From Actinoplanes philippinensis (GTDB lineage: Bacteria; Actinomycetota; Actinomycetes; Mycobacteriales; Micromonosporaceae): a stretch of 40,199 bases of DNA. The notes under the pieces were generated by a model. It was not told the origin of the DNA and did no database searches. It saw only the letters and a program-made list of their open reading frames with translations. This document shows, one piece after another, positions 1 through 7,385 of the stretch. Both the position numbers and the translations under genes were made by a program. Within the stretch, counting starts at the first letter, position 1; each line of letters starts with the position of its first letter. The stretch spans positions 1-40,199 of the forward strand of contig NZ_FONV01000035.1 of assembly GCF_900113015.1 (NCBI RefSeq), read 5' to 3'.

Positions 1-62
1 ACACCCCCCGGATCATGCGTACGACAGGGGCGGTAAGTCATACCGGACCGAGCGACCGAGCA

Positions 63-77
63 GTCCCCATCGGGGAC
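63..77. other. Short GC hairpin upstream of the first gene
   Basis: Perfect 6-bp inverted repeat (gtcccc / ggggac) around a 3-nt loop, followed on the + strand by an A-rich run (caaaaagg) rather than a T-run. It lies in the leader of the 166-492 gene. It could be a leader structure or the end of a transcript entering from outside the window. The upstream context is missing, so no role can be assigned. Confidence 0.3.
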
Positions 78-105
78 GATCAAAAAGGTAACGGGGAGAA
101 CGTGC

Positions 106-150
106 ATGCCGACGACGGCCGCCGTGGCCCAGCGCGAGCGGATCGAGTAG
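106..150 (+). CDS. Possible 14-codon leader ORF
   Basis: An ATG at 106 follows a gggga-type purine stretch (92-97) and opens a 14-residue frame (MPTTAAVAQRERIE) ending in TAG at 148-150, 15 nt before the ATG of the next gene. Position and spacing suit a small translated leader coupled to the downstream gene. Such a short frame also arises by chance, and the peptide has no attenuator-like codon run. Confidence 0.2.
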   Translation: MPTTAAVAQRERIE

Positions 151-165
151 TTCGGGAGGCGGGCA

Positions 166-492
166 ATGGATGACCAACCGCAGCTGCAGCTGTTCGAGAT
201 CAAGGAGCTGTCGCCGACGTCGCTTCGGTGCACGGTGCGCTGTGTCGCCGGGATGGTCCGGCTCGGTGCGACGGTCGAGCTGCGGCCGGCCTCGGGCCGC
301 CCGGTCGCCGGGGATCTGACGGTCTCGGCCATCGAGTACGCGGGCGGTGTGGCGATGGAGTTCGTCGACCTGGGCCGGACCGCCCTGGTCACGGTCACCG
401 GCCCGATCGACGAGGTGGCCCTGCGGACCGTGGCGGCCGGTGACGGCCCCGGGCAGGTGGTCACCGCCGACCTGCGCCTCGTCGTGCGTTGA
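166..492 (+). CDS. Hypothetical small beta-rich protein
   Basis: A 108-residue protein with no family I can name. A strong Shine-Dalgarno (gggaggcggg) lies just before the ATG. After an acidic N-terminus (QLQLFEIKELS) the rest alternates short hydrophobic strands with Gly/Pro turns, with no signal peptide or membrane segment. The pattern VRLGATVELRP, then VDLGRTALVTVTGPI loosely resembles the small beta-barrel of translation-factor domain 2; that is a fold-level impression only. It is followed by a strong hairpin and converges on the response regulator at 622-1008, so it appears monocistronic. Coding potential is good; function unknown. Confidence 0.7.
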   Translation: MDDQPQLQLFEIKELSPTSLRCTVRCVAGMVRLGATVELRPASGRPVAGDLTVSAIEYAGGVAMEFVDLGRTALVTVTGPIDEVALRTVAAGDGPGQVVTADLRLVVR

Positions 493-497
493 TCAGG

Positions 498-531
498 GGC
501 CCGTGCCGCTACGGGGGGAACGGCACGGGCC
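498..531 (+). terminator. Hairpin after the first gene
   Basis: Perfect 11-bp inverted repeat (ggcccgtgccg / cggcacgggcc) with a 12-nt loop, starting 6 nt after the TGA of the 166-492 gene. There is no T-run, which is common for actinobacterial terminators. It lies between two convergent genes, so it could serve either direction. Confidence 0.6.
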
Positions 532-621
532 GAACGCAACGATAACTGTCGTTTCGGTGGTATGCGAGGGTTTGGCCGCGATCCATAGGAATCGCACAGG
601 AGAATGGTCGTGTGAGGACGG

Positions 622-1008
622 TCAGGCGCCCAGATGGCGCTTGCTGATCAGGGTCTGCAGCCGGCTCACCAGATCGCGCGGCGCGATCGGCTTGGACAGG
701 TAGCCGTCGGCGCCCGCTGTCATGCCGGCGTTGACGTCGTAGGTGTGGCTGTTGCCGGAGACCATCAGGATCGCCATGTCGCGGATCGCCGGGGTGTTGC
801 GCGCCAGCTTGCACAGCTCCATCCCGTTCATGGCCGGCATCCGTACGTCGGTGATCATGCCGACCGGCTTGGCCACGGTCAGGATGCGGGCCGCCGTGTT
901 GCCGTCCTTGGCGCCGAGAGCGCGGTAGCCGGCCGCCTCCAGTGTCACGGAAAGAAGGTCGCGGACGTCGCTGTCGTCGTCGGCGATCAGGATCAGGTTC
1001 TGGTTCAT
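622..1008 (-). CDS. Single-domain (CheY-like) response regulator
   Basis: A 128-residue protein that is one receiver domain with no output domain. Visible landmarks are the acidic triad D10-D11-D12, the phospho-acceptor D54 in ITDVRMP, S84 at the conserved Thr/Ser position (MVSGNS), and K106 in LSKPI, so it should be phosphorylatable. It lies on the same strand as the pilus operon, after pilO, separated by the hairpin at 1092-1129, so it may be expressed by read-through or separately. Single-domain regulators work through protein-protein contacts; by position, signalling to the pilus is plausible but not shown. No cognate histidine kinase is visible in the window. Confidence 0.9.
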   Translation of the reverse strand: MNQNLILIADDDSDVRDLLSVTLEAAGYRALGAKDGNTAARILTVAKPVGMITDVRMPAMNGMELCKLARNTPAIRDMAILMVSGNSHTYDVNAGMTAGADGYLSKPIAPRDLVSRLQTLISKRHLGA

Positions 1009-1091
1009 CGTGGGGCCCTTTCTCGTGTCACCTCACCGATCGGCGGGCGCCTCCGGCCCCGGAGTGCCGTCCGGTTGCGGGCGAGGTGCGG

Positions 1092-1129
1092 CGAAAAGCC
1101 CCTGTTCGGTCGAGAACAGGGGCTTTTCG
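1092..1129 (-). terminator. Strong hairpin ending the pilus operon
   Basis: Perfect 16-bp inverted repeat (cgaaaagcccctgttc / gaacaggggcttttcg) with a 6-nt loop, 11 nt beyond the pilO stop codon. The arm ends in four T residues when read on the minus strand. It is the strongest terminator-like structure in the first 10 kb and separates pilO from the response regulator. Confidence 0.85.
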
Positions 1130-1139
1130 ATGATCCGGG

Positions 1140-1715
1140 TCAGGACTTGACGGACGCGGTCTTCGTCGAGGTGATGAAGGCCTTGAGGGTGAGCGACAGC
1201 TCCGACTTGTCGCCGGCCACCGTCAGCTTGGCGTTCTCGATCAGCAGGGCTCGCGGCTGCTCGGTCTGCAGGTGCTTGACCAGCTTCATGATGTTGTCGA
1301 CCGGACCCTCGATGTTGAGCGTGATCGGCAGCTCGGTCACCGTGGGGGTGGTCGACGAGGTCTCCTCGCCGGTCGCCGCGTACCCGCTGACCTCCACCTG
1401 GTACTGGAGGCCGAGGGTCTGCAGCTGCTTGAGGAACTCGGGGATCTTGTTGGTGGTGTTGTGGTACGGCAGGGCCTGCTGCGCGGTGAGCAGGTCGGCC
1501 TTGTACTCGGTGATCTTCTTGAGCTCGGTCTTCAGCTCGGTGAGCCGCTTCTGCTCCTTGAGCAGCTGGGTCTCGGTCTCGGCGGTGTCCGCCTGCACGC
1601 TGTCCCGGCTCGTGTACTGCGGCTTGATCATCATGAACCAGCCGCCCACCACGAGCAGGATGATGAGGGCCAGGCCGCCGAAGAGCCAGATCTGGTCGAT
1701 GCGCCGGGTGGTCAT
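1140..1715 (-). CDS. pilO: Type IV pilus alignment protein PilO
   Basis: PilO pairs with PilN in the inner-membrane alignment complex that couples the pilus motor to the extending fibre. The 191-residue protein has a short cytoplasmic N-terminus, one membrane helix (about residues 10-32, IWLFGGLALIILLVVGGWF), a Lys/Glu-rich coiled coil (about 40-80) and a ferredoxin-like periplasmic-type C-terminal domain, the standard PilO plan. The ATG at 1715 is chosen because GGAGGT lies 5 nt upstream; a GTG one codon earlier is too close to that site. The start overlaps the pilN stop, implying translational coupling. Last gene before the operon hairpin. No PilP gene follows, as expected without an outer membrane. 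Confidence 0.88.
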   Translation of the reverse strand: MTTRRIDQIWLFGGLALIILLVVGGWFMMIKPQYTSRDSVQADTAETETQLLKEQKRLTELKTELKKITEYKADLLTAQQALPYHNTTNKIPEFLKQLQTLGLQYQVEVSGYAATGEETSSTTPTVTELPITLNIEGPVDNIMKLVKHLQTEQPRALLIENAKLTVAGDKSELSLTLKAFITSTKTASVKS

Positions 1716-2404
1716 CACTTACCTCCGCTCGGGCAGTCGCTGGTGAACCGGCCGCAGAGGGCCTTGTCGGTGATGGTCAGGGTGAGCGAGAAGGTGTAGC
1801 CCGCCGGGTCGTCCCGGGTGACGTTCGTGACGAACGGGTTGGTCACGTGCTGCAGGGTGCCCAGCTCGTTGACGTAGTCGGCGACGACCTTCTTGTTCTC
1901 GGCCCAGCCGGACACGGCCAGCGTGCCGGCCTCGGAGGTGTCGGTGGCCGTGGCGTCCTCGGTGGCGAGCCCGCCGCTGATCTCGGTGAGGATCACCTTC
2001 TCGTCCACGGCCTCGTCCCGGATCAGGTTGACCAGGTTGGTCCACGAGAGGTCCTTGGCCTGGAGCGCGCTCAGCTCCTTGGTCAGCGACTCGCCGCCGT
2101 CCTGGTACTCGACCAGGGCCTTGAGCTCGTCGGTCCGCTGCGCCGCCTTGGTGGTGGTCAGCGTCTGGAACATCTGCTCGTACTCCTCGTCGGCGGCCAC
2201 CTTGTCCTGGCCGGCCTGCCAGTACCAGGCGCCGAGGGCGGCCACCACGAGCAGCACGAGGATCACGATGAGGGTACGGACCCGCCGGGACCGCCGGCCG
2301 TCCCGGATCTCCTGGGGCAGCAGGTCGGCGCGGATGGAGAGGACCCGGGCCGCCTGCTGCGGCGAGACCGAGGGGTCCACGGGCATCAGTGCGGTGGTGC
2401 TCAT
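1715..2404 (-). CDS. pilN: Type IV pilus assembly protein PilN
   Basis: PilN binds cytoplasmic PilM through its N-terminal tail and PilO through its extracytoplasmic domain. The 229-residue product has an N-terminal tail with the LLP motif (IRADLLPQEI, about residues 25-34) that in the family docks into PilM, a basic stretch (RRSRRVR), one transmembrane helix (about 44-64), a coiled coil and a C-terminal ferredoxin-like domain. Its ATG shares a base with the pilM TGA, and its own stop overlaps the pilO start, so pilMNO are translationally linked. The tail before LLP is longer than in proteobacterial PilN. Confidence 0.88.
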   Translation of the reverse strand: MSTTALMPVDPSVSPQQAARVLSIRADLLPQEIRDGRRSRRVRTLIVILVLLVVAALGAWYWQAGQDKVAADEEYEQMFQTLTTTKAAQRTDELKALVEYQDGGESLTKELSALQAKDLSWTNLVNLIRDEAVDEKVILTEISGGLATEDATATDTSEAGTLAVSGWAENKKVVADYVNELGTLQHVTNPFVTNVTRDDPAGYTFSLTLTITDKALCGRFTSDCPSGGK

Positions 2405-3426
2405 CAGGCCGCTCCGAGGGTGAGGCCGATCGACACCGCCGCCGACGGCACGAAACTGTCGAACCCACGCTCCCGGGCCTTGCGCGTGTCACGCAGGCGG
2501 GCCGCGTTGTCGGCGTACATCACCGGGACACCGAGCTGCTCCTGCAGGTGCTCGGCGAGGCCGGGCATGAGCGCGCTGCCACCGCAGAGCGAGATCCGGG
2601 TGACCTGCTTCTGCCGCTCGCCGGAGGCCAGGTAGGTGAACGAGCTGCGCAGCTCGCTGGAGAGCGGGCGCACCGCGTCGACCAGGGCGGCCACCGTGTC
2701 CGGGTTGCCGTCGCCGTGCAGGCCGAACCGGCACTTGAGCGCCTCGGCCTCGGCGGTCGGCAGGCCCAGCCGGGTCGCGATGTTCTCGGTGATCTCCGAG
2801 CCACCCCGGGGCAGGGTACGGACGAACAGCGGCTCGCCGTCCGCGTGCACGACGACGCTGGTGATGTTGGCGCCGATGTCCACGATCGCCTCGACCTGGG
2901 CGTCCAGCCGCGAGGCGGAGCGCAGCATGGCGAACGAGGCGAGGTCGACGCCGACCACCTTGAGGCCGGCCTTCTGCACCGCCTGGACGAGCGCGAGCAC
3001 CGCGTCCTTGGGCATGGCGATCAGCAGGCCGCGTACGGTCGGGTTGTCGCCGGGCTGCTCGAGCGGGTAGAAGTCCAGCAGCGAGCGCTCGACCGCGAGG
3101 GGGAGCTGCTCCTTGACCTGGAACGGCAGGGCCTGGCGCATCTGGCTCTGCGGCAGGTTGGCGACCGACGTCTCACGGACCACGAGCTGCGGGTTGGTGA
3201 CCGCGAGGGTGACCTTCTTGCTGCCGAACTTCGACGCCGCCCAGAGCTGCTTGAGGGCTGCCGTGACGGTGCCCGGGTCCTGGACCACCCCGGCCGCGAC
3301 GGTGCCCGCCTCCAGCGGGAACTGGCCGAAGTTGATCAGTGTGTAGTCGTCCTTGTTCCGGCGTACTTCCACGGCCCGGATGGAGGACGAGCCGATGTCG
3401 AGCCCGATCGGCGTAGAGCCAGCCAT
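2404..3426 (-). CDS. pilM: Type IV pilus assembly ATPase-fold protein PilM
   Basis: A 340-residue actin/FtsA-like protein that lines the cytoplasmic side of the pilus machine and binds the PilN tail. The N-terminus IGLDIGSSSIRAVEV is the phosphate-1 loop of the actin fold; a second acidic nucleotide motif is seen in VEAIVDIGANITSVVV, and LCGGSALMPGL is the adenosine-site Gly motif near residue 290. Length is typical (about 340-350). A good Shine-Dalgarno (aaggaa) precedes the start. It is separated from pilD by a short gap containing an exact 20-bp tandem duplication. Confidence 0.92.
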   Translation of the reverse strand: MAGSTPIGLDIGSSSIRAVEVRRNKDDYTLINFGQFPLEAGTVAAGVVQDPGTVTAALKQLWAASKFGSKKVTLAVTNPQLVVRETSVANLPQSQMRQALPFQVKEQLPLAVERSLLDFYPLEQPGDNPTVRGLLIAMPKDAVLALVQAVQKAGLKVVGVDLASFAMLRSASRLDAQVEAIVDIGANITSVVVHADGEPLFVRTLPRGGSEITENIATRLGLPTAEAEALKCRFGLHGDGNPDTVAALVDAVRPLSSELRSSFTYLASGERQKQVTRISLCGGSALMPGLAEHLQEQLGVPVMYADNAARLRDTRKARERGFDSFVPSAAVSIGLTLGAA

Positions 3427-3437
3427 CGGTGTTCCTT

Positions 3438-3477
3438 CCTTCTCGGGTGTCAGACGGCCTTCTCGGGTGTCAGACGG
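3438..3477. repeat. Exact 20-bp tandem duplication at the pilD/pilM junction
   Basis: Two identical, directly abutting 20-bp units (3438-3457 and 3458-3477, core ttctcgggtgtcagacgg). The right copy contains the pilD stop codon, so the left copy is a duplicate of the pilD tail placed in the pilD-pilM spacer. It reads as a recent slippage or duplication event. Confidence 0.9.
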
Positions 3478-4255
3478 GTGGGAGCTGGAGCTGTTCGAGG
3501 TACCAGGTGGCGAGTGGCGTGCCGGCGAAGACCGCCAGGAGCGCGCCCGCCAGCATGCTCGGGCCGAACGGGATCTTCGACTTGAGCTGGACCTTCCGGC
3601 TGATCAGCAGCGCGATGGCGGGCAGTCCGCCGATCACGAAGCCGGCGAAGGCGCCGACCACCACCGCGTCCCAGCCGAGCCAGCCGAGGTAGAAGCCGAG
3701 CAGCGGGGCCAGCTTCACGTCGCCGCCGCCCAGGCCGAAGATCGCCAGGAACCGGTAGAGCAGGTAGAGGGCCAGAGCGGCGCCGGCGGCGCGGAGCAGC
3801 GCCTCCGGGTCGCCGGCGAGGATCGAGACCGGCGTCAGCAGGACGGCCGCCACGCCGTACGAGGGAATGACGATCTTGTTGGGCAGTCGCATCCGGTCGA
3901 AATCGATCATCGTGAGAGCGATGGCGACGGCGGCGAGGTAGAGGTAGGCGGGCAGTTCCCAGGACCAGCCGAACCGTGCCGCGACGGCCACGAACAGAGC
4001 CGCGGTGCCGGCCTCGACGAGCGGGTAGCGGACGCTGATCGGCTCGCCGCAGTCGGCGCACCTGCCGCGGAGCATCAGCCAGCCGAGCACCGGGACGTTG
4101 TGCCGGGCCCGGATCGGGTTCTCGCACCGCGGGCAGCGGGATCCCGGGTGGACCAGCGACTTGTTGTCGGGGACCCGGTGGATGACGACGTTCAGGAAGG
4201 AACCGATCGCGAGCCCGAGCAGAGCCACGATGCCGAACAGCGGGGTCTCGGGCAT
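3470..4255 (-). CDS. pilD: Prepilin leader peptidase/N-methyltransferase
   Basis: Polytopic aspartyl protease that cleaves the class III signal peptide of PilA after glycine and methylates the new N-terminal residue. In the 261-residue product, two CxxC pairs (C41/C44 and C66/C69) form the N-terminal zinc site of the bifunctional subclass. The catalytic aspartates lie in MIDFDRMRLPN (about residue 118) and in the GGGDVKL segment. Several membrane helices follow. The start at 4255 has AGGAGG about 6 nt upstream; an earlier in-frame ATG at 4315 would add 20 non-conserved residues and lacks such a site. Encoded just downstream of its substrate pilin. Confidence 0.93.
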   Translation of the reverse strand: MPETPLFGIVALLGLAIGSFLNVVIHRVPDNKSLVHPGSRCPRCENPIRARHNVPVLGWLMLRGRCADCGEPISVRYPLVEAGTAALFVAVAARFGWSWELPAYLYLAAVAIALTMIDFDRMRLPNKIVIPSYGVAAVLLTPVSILAGDPEALLRAAGAALALYLLYRFLAIFGLGGGDVKLAPLLGFYLGWLGWDAVVVGAFAGFVIGGLPAIALLISRKVQLKSKIPFGPSMLAGALLAVFAGTPLATWYLEQLQLPPV

Positions 4256-4291
4256 GGCGGTCCTCCTCGGGCTCGTGATCGGTGCGGGGCC

Positions 4292-4317
4292 GGGTGGCGC
4301 CGGCGACGGCGCCACCC
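4292..4317 (-). terminator. Hairpin between pilA and pilD
   Basis: Perfect 10-bp inverted repeat (gggtggcgcc / ggcgccaccc) with a 6-nt loop, 11 nt past the pilin stop codon and 36 nt before the pilD start. There is no T-run. It probably acts as a partial terminator or mRNA-stabilising 3' structure that lets the abundant pilin be expressed above its downstream genes. Confidence 0.6.
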
Positions 4318-4328
4318 GAGCGGTTGCG

Positions 4329-4811
4329 TCAGAGGCAGGTGGTCATGTTCAGGGTGGTCGCGCCCTGCTGGACCGAGCCGCCCTTCTCGCTGTCGTAGAT
4401 GTACTTCTTGCCGCTGCCGCCGGAGTTGGTGGCGCAGATCTTGTAGGTGCCGGCGACGGTGCCGTTCACGTAGGTGATCTGGGTCTTGTCCGACAGCGTG
4501 ATGGCCTGCTTCTCACCGGTCGCGGTCGAGAGCTTGAGCTGGGTCTTGGTGCCGTCGTCGTTGGTCAGGGTGAGCGGGCCGGTCGGGTACTTGTTGCCGT
4601 TCTCGGTGTAGAACTGCTCGACCGCGCTGATCGCGCCACGCACGTCGGACTGGGCCGACTTGTCGGCGGCGCCCTGACGGTAGTTCAGGTAGACCGGGAC
4701 GGCGATGGCGACCAGGACGCCGATGATGACCACGACGACCAGAAGCTCGATGAGGGTGAAGCCTTCGTCGTTCTTCTTGCCGGCACGGAGACGGGCGATG
4801 ACATCCTGCAT
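4329..4811 (-). CDS. pilA: Type IV major pilin (prepilin)
   Basis: A 160-residue precursor of the pilus subunit. The class III signal is MQDVIARLRAGKKNDEG followed by FTLIELLVVVVIIGVL: PilD should cut after G17, leaving Phe as methylated residue 1 and glutamate E5 (E22 of the precursor) for subunit register. The hydrophobic helix runs to about residue 40. The C-terminal globular part is beta-rich, and a Cys pair (KICATNSGG and the terminal TTCL) could form a disulphide. The start at 4811 is preceded by GGAGG; an upstream ATG at 4832 is unlikely. It is the only prepilin here, so minor pilins must be elsewhere or absent. Confidence 0.95.
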   Translation of the reverse strand: MQDVIARLRAGKKNDEGFTLIELLVVVVIIGVLVAIAVPVYLNYRQGAADKSAQSDVRGAISAVEQFYTENGNKYPTGPLTLTNDDGTKTQLKLSTATGEKQAITLSDKTQITYVNGTVAGTYKICATNSGGSGKKYIYDSEKGGSVQQGATTLNMTTCL

Positions 4812-4940
4812 TTGGGGTGTCCTCCATGGCATGGGGATGGTGGGGCGGGGAAGGGGGGCACCGAGCCTTGGCGCCCGTGTGTGCCAGCCGGCCGTCGGGA
4901 GTCGGCCGGAGAATTCGGCTGTCGCTTCGTTGCGGGGCCG

Positions 4941-6170
4941 TCAGCTCTGGATGTTCTGGTAGATCGTGAACATCGGCAGGTAAAGGCAGATCACCATGCC
5001 GCCGACCACGGTGCCCATGACGAGCACCATGATGGGTTCGATCGATGCGGTCAGGGATTCCGCGGCCTCATCGACCTCGCGGTCGTAGAAGTCGGCAATC
5101 TTGTCGAGCATCTGACTGATCTGACCGCTCTCTTCACCGACTTCGACCATCTGAGTGACCATCTCGGGGAAGATCGAATGATGCCGTAGCGCCGAAGACA
5201 TGGGCTGACCGTCACGAACGGTCGACTGCACGTCCTTCATCGCGGCATTGATCACCTCGTTGCCGGTGGTCTCACCGACCACCGCCAGCGCCTGCATGAC
5301 CGGAACACCGACGTTCAGGAGCAGGCCGAGGTTGCGGGAGAAGCGGCTCATGGCGAGCTTGCGCAGGAGCGGGCCGAAGACGGGGAGCCGGATCTTCAGC
5401 CGGTCGACCTTGAGGCGGAACTCCTCGCTGTCGCGCATCTGCCGCTTGTAGAAGAAGCTGGTCCCGAACATGACGCCGAGCACCAGCGGACCGATCCAGC
5501 CCATGTTGTGGCTGGCGGTGACCAGGAACTGGGTGATCGCGGGAAGCTCGCCACCGAGGCTCTTGAACATCGCCTCGAAGATCGGGACGATGAAGATCAG
5601 CACGCCGGCGATCATCACGAAGGTGAAGCCGAGGACGATCGCCGGATACGTCAGCGCACTCTTGATCTTGCCGCGGAGCGCGGTGTCCTTCTCCAGGCTC
5701 TCGGCGATCTGCTCGAGGGCCTTGTCGATCATACCGCCGGCCTCACCGGCCCGGATCATGGCGATCATCAGGCGCGGGAAGACCCGGTCGTGCTTCGCCA
5801 TCGAGGCCGACAACCCGGCGCCGCCGGCCACGTCGCCGCGCAGCTCGCCGAGCGCCTTCTTCAGCGGCGGCGACGAGGTCTGCTCCTCGAGGATCGCCAG
5901 CGACCGCAGCAGGGACATGCCGGACGCGGTCATGGTGGCGAACTGCCGCGCGAAGACCGCGAGGTCCTTCAGCTTGACGCGGTTCCCCAGGCCGGGGATC
6001 TTGAGCTCCTTCTGGAGCCCCTGACCCGCCTCGATCAGATCGAGCGGGACCTCGCCGCGCTGGCGCAGCATGTGCGTGGCGGCCGCCTCGTTGGGGGCCT
6101 CGATCGTGCCTTTGGCCTTCTTACCGGAGGCGTCGATCGCGTGATAGGTGAATGTCTTGGTGGACGCCAT
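4941..6170 (-). CDS. pilC: Type IV pilus inner-membrane platform protein PilC
   Basis: PilC sits at the base of the pilus and transmits ATPase-driven rotation to pilin assembly. The 409-residue protein has the family layout: a short N-terminal domain beginning TFTYHAIDASGKKAKGTIEA, then two T2SSF (GspF-like) repeats with membrane helices near the end of each (LTYPAIVLGFTFVMIAGVLIF about mid-protein, and a C-terminal VLVMGTVVGGMVICLYLPMF segment). The signature MTQMVEVGEESG is in the second repeat. The start at 6170 was chosen over an upstream ATG (6308), which would read back into pilT. Only 4 nt separate it from pilT. Confidence 0.94.
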   Translation of the reverse strand: MASTKTFTYHAIDASGKKAKGTIEAPNEAAATHMLRQRGEVPLDLIEAGQGLQKELKIPGLGNRVKLKDLAVFARQFATMTASGMSLLRSLAILEEQTSSPPLKKALGELRGDVAGGAGLSASMAKHDRVFPRLMIAMIRAGEAGGMIDKALEQIAESLEKDTALRGKIKSALTYPAIVLGFTFVMIAGVLIFIVPIFEAMFKSLGGELPAITQFLVTASHNMGWIGPLVLGVMFGTSFFYKRQMRDSEEFRLKVDRLKIRLPVFGPLLRKLAMSRFSRNLGLLLNVGVPVMQALAVVGETTGNEVINAAMKDVQSTVRDGQPMSSALRHHSIFPEMVTQMVEVGEESGQISQMLDKIADFYDREVDEAAESLTASIEPIMVLVMGTVVGGMVICLYLPMFTIYQNIQS

Positions 6171-6174
6171 CGGA

Positions 6175-7299
6175 TCAGTTCCGTCCCACGAGTCGCTTGA
6201 GTTCGTCGGCCCCGTGGCAGATCTCCAGGGCGGCCGCCATGCTGACGATGCCTTCGCGGACCTTCTCGGCCAGGTGCTGGTCGAAGGCGAGCATGCCCTC
6301 GGAGCCACCGGCCTGCATGAAGGACGGGATCTGGTGGGTCTTGCCCTCCCGGATCAGGCTGCGGATGGCCGGGGTGGCGGTGAGGATCTCGCAGATCACG
6401 GCACGCCCCTTTCCGTCGGCAGTCGGCGCCAGCGCCTGAGTGATCACGCCCTGCAGACTCGCCGCCAGCTGGGCGCGGATCTGCAGCTGCTGGTGCGGCG
6501 GGAAGATGTCGATGACCCGGTCGATGGTCTGGGTGGCGCTCTGCGTGTGCAGGGTCGCCATCACGAGGTGACCGGTCTCCGCGGCGGTCAGCGCCGTGGA
6601 GGTGGTGGTCAGGTCACGCAGCTCGCCGACCAGGATGATGTCCGGGTCCTGCCGCAGCGCGTGCTTGAGAGCCGAGGCGAAGGTGTCGGTGTCGGTGCCG
6701 ACCTCCCGCTGGTTCACCACACACCGCTTGTGCGGGTGCAGGAACTCGATCGGGTCCTCGATGGTGATGATGTGGTCGGCCCGCGAGCGGTTGGCCAGGT
6801 CGAGCAGCGACGCCAGGGTGGTGGTCTTGCCGGAACCGGTCGGTCCGGTCACCAGCACCAGGCCACGCGGCAGGTGGGCGAAACGGGCCACCGACTCGGG
6901 CATGCCCAGCTCGTCCAGCGGCTTGATCTTGTGCGGGATGGCCCGGAAGACCGCGCCGCACGAGGTCCGCTGCCGGTAGAGGTTGCCGCGGAACCGGGAG
7001 ACGCCGACGATGCTGTGCGCGAAGTCGAGCTCCTGATCGGTGAGGAACGTCTCCCACTGAGCGGGGCTGACGGCCGCGCGGGCCAGCAGCTCGGTGTCGG
7101 CGCCGTTGAGCCGGCCGTATCCGGGGACCGCCCGCAGCTCTCCGCGCACCCGCATCATCGGCGGGGAGCCGACCGTCAGGTGCAGGTCGGACCCGCCCGA
7201 CTGGACCAGGGTGACGAGCATCTGGTCCAGCACGTCCAGACCGTCCGCGGGCGCGGGCGCGTACTCCGCCTGTTGCCCGTCGTACTGGAGCGTGTCCAT
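6175..7299 (-). CDS. pilT: Type IV pilus retraction ATPase PilT
   Basis: Hexameric ATPase that powers pilus retraction. In the 374-residue product, Walker A is GPTGSGKTTTL (K158), the Asp box IITIEDPIEF, Walker B DIILVGELRD (about 220-229), the His box HLVMATLHT (about 244-252), and the PilT-specific C-terminal motif AIRSLIREGK (about 311-320), which separates retraction from extension motors. The first 20 residues (AEYAPAPADG) are an unconserved extension. GGGAGGG precedes the ATG. It lies directly between pilB and pilC, so both motors are made from one operon; true retraction and twitching are therefore expected. Confidence 0.95.
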   Translation of the reverse strand: MDTLQYDGQQAEYAPAPADGLDVLDQMLVTLVQSGGSDLHLTVGSPPMMRVRGELRAVPGYGRLNGADTELLARAAVSPAQWETFLTDQELDFAHSIVGVSRFRGNLYRQRTSCGAVFRAIPHKIKPLDELGMPESVARFAHLPRGLVLVTGPTGSGKTTTLASLLDLANRSRADHIITIEDPIEFLHPHKRCVVNQREVGTDTDTFASALKHALRQDPDIILVGELRDLTTTSTALTAAETGHLVMATLHTQSATQTIDRVIDIFPPHQQLQIRAQLAASLQGVITQALAPTADGKGRAVICEILTATPAIRSLIREGKTHQIPSFMQAGGSEGMLAFDQHLAEKVREGIVSMAAALEICHGADELKRLVGRN

Positions 7300-7385
7300 C
7301 CGTACCCTCCCGGTCCGTCCTCGGTGTTTCCGACGCCAGTTGAATCGGCAACGCCGGGACCGGGTTTAGTAGCGGAACAGGTGCG

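Noticed and set aside
4812..4940. GCCGAA as a FliA -10 box for pilA
   Set aside because: No CTCA-type -35 at the required spacing.
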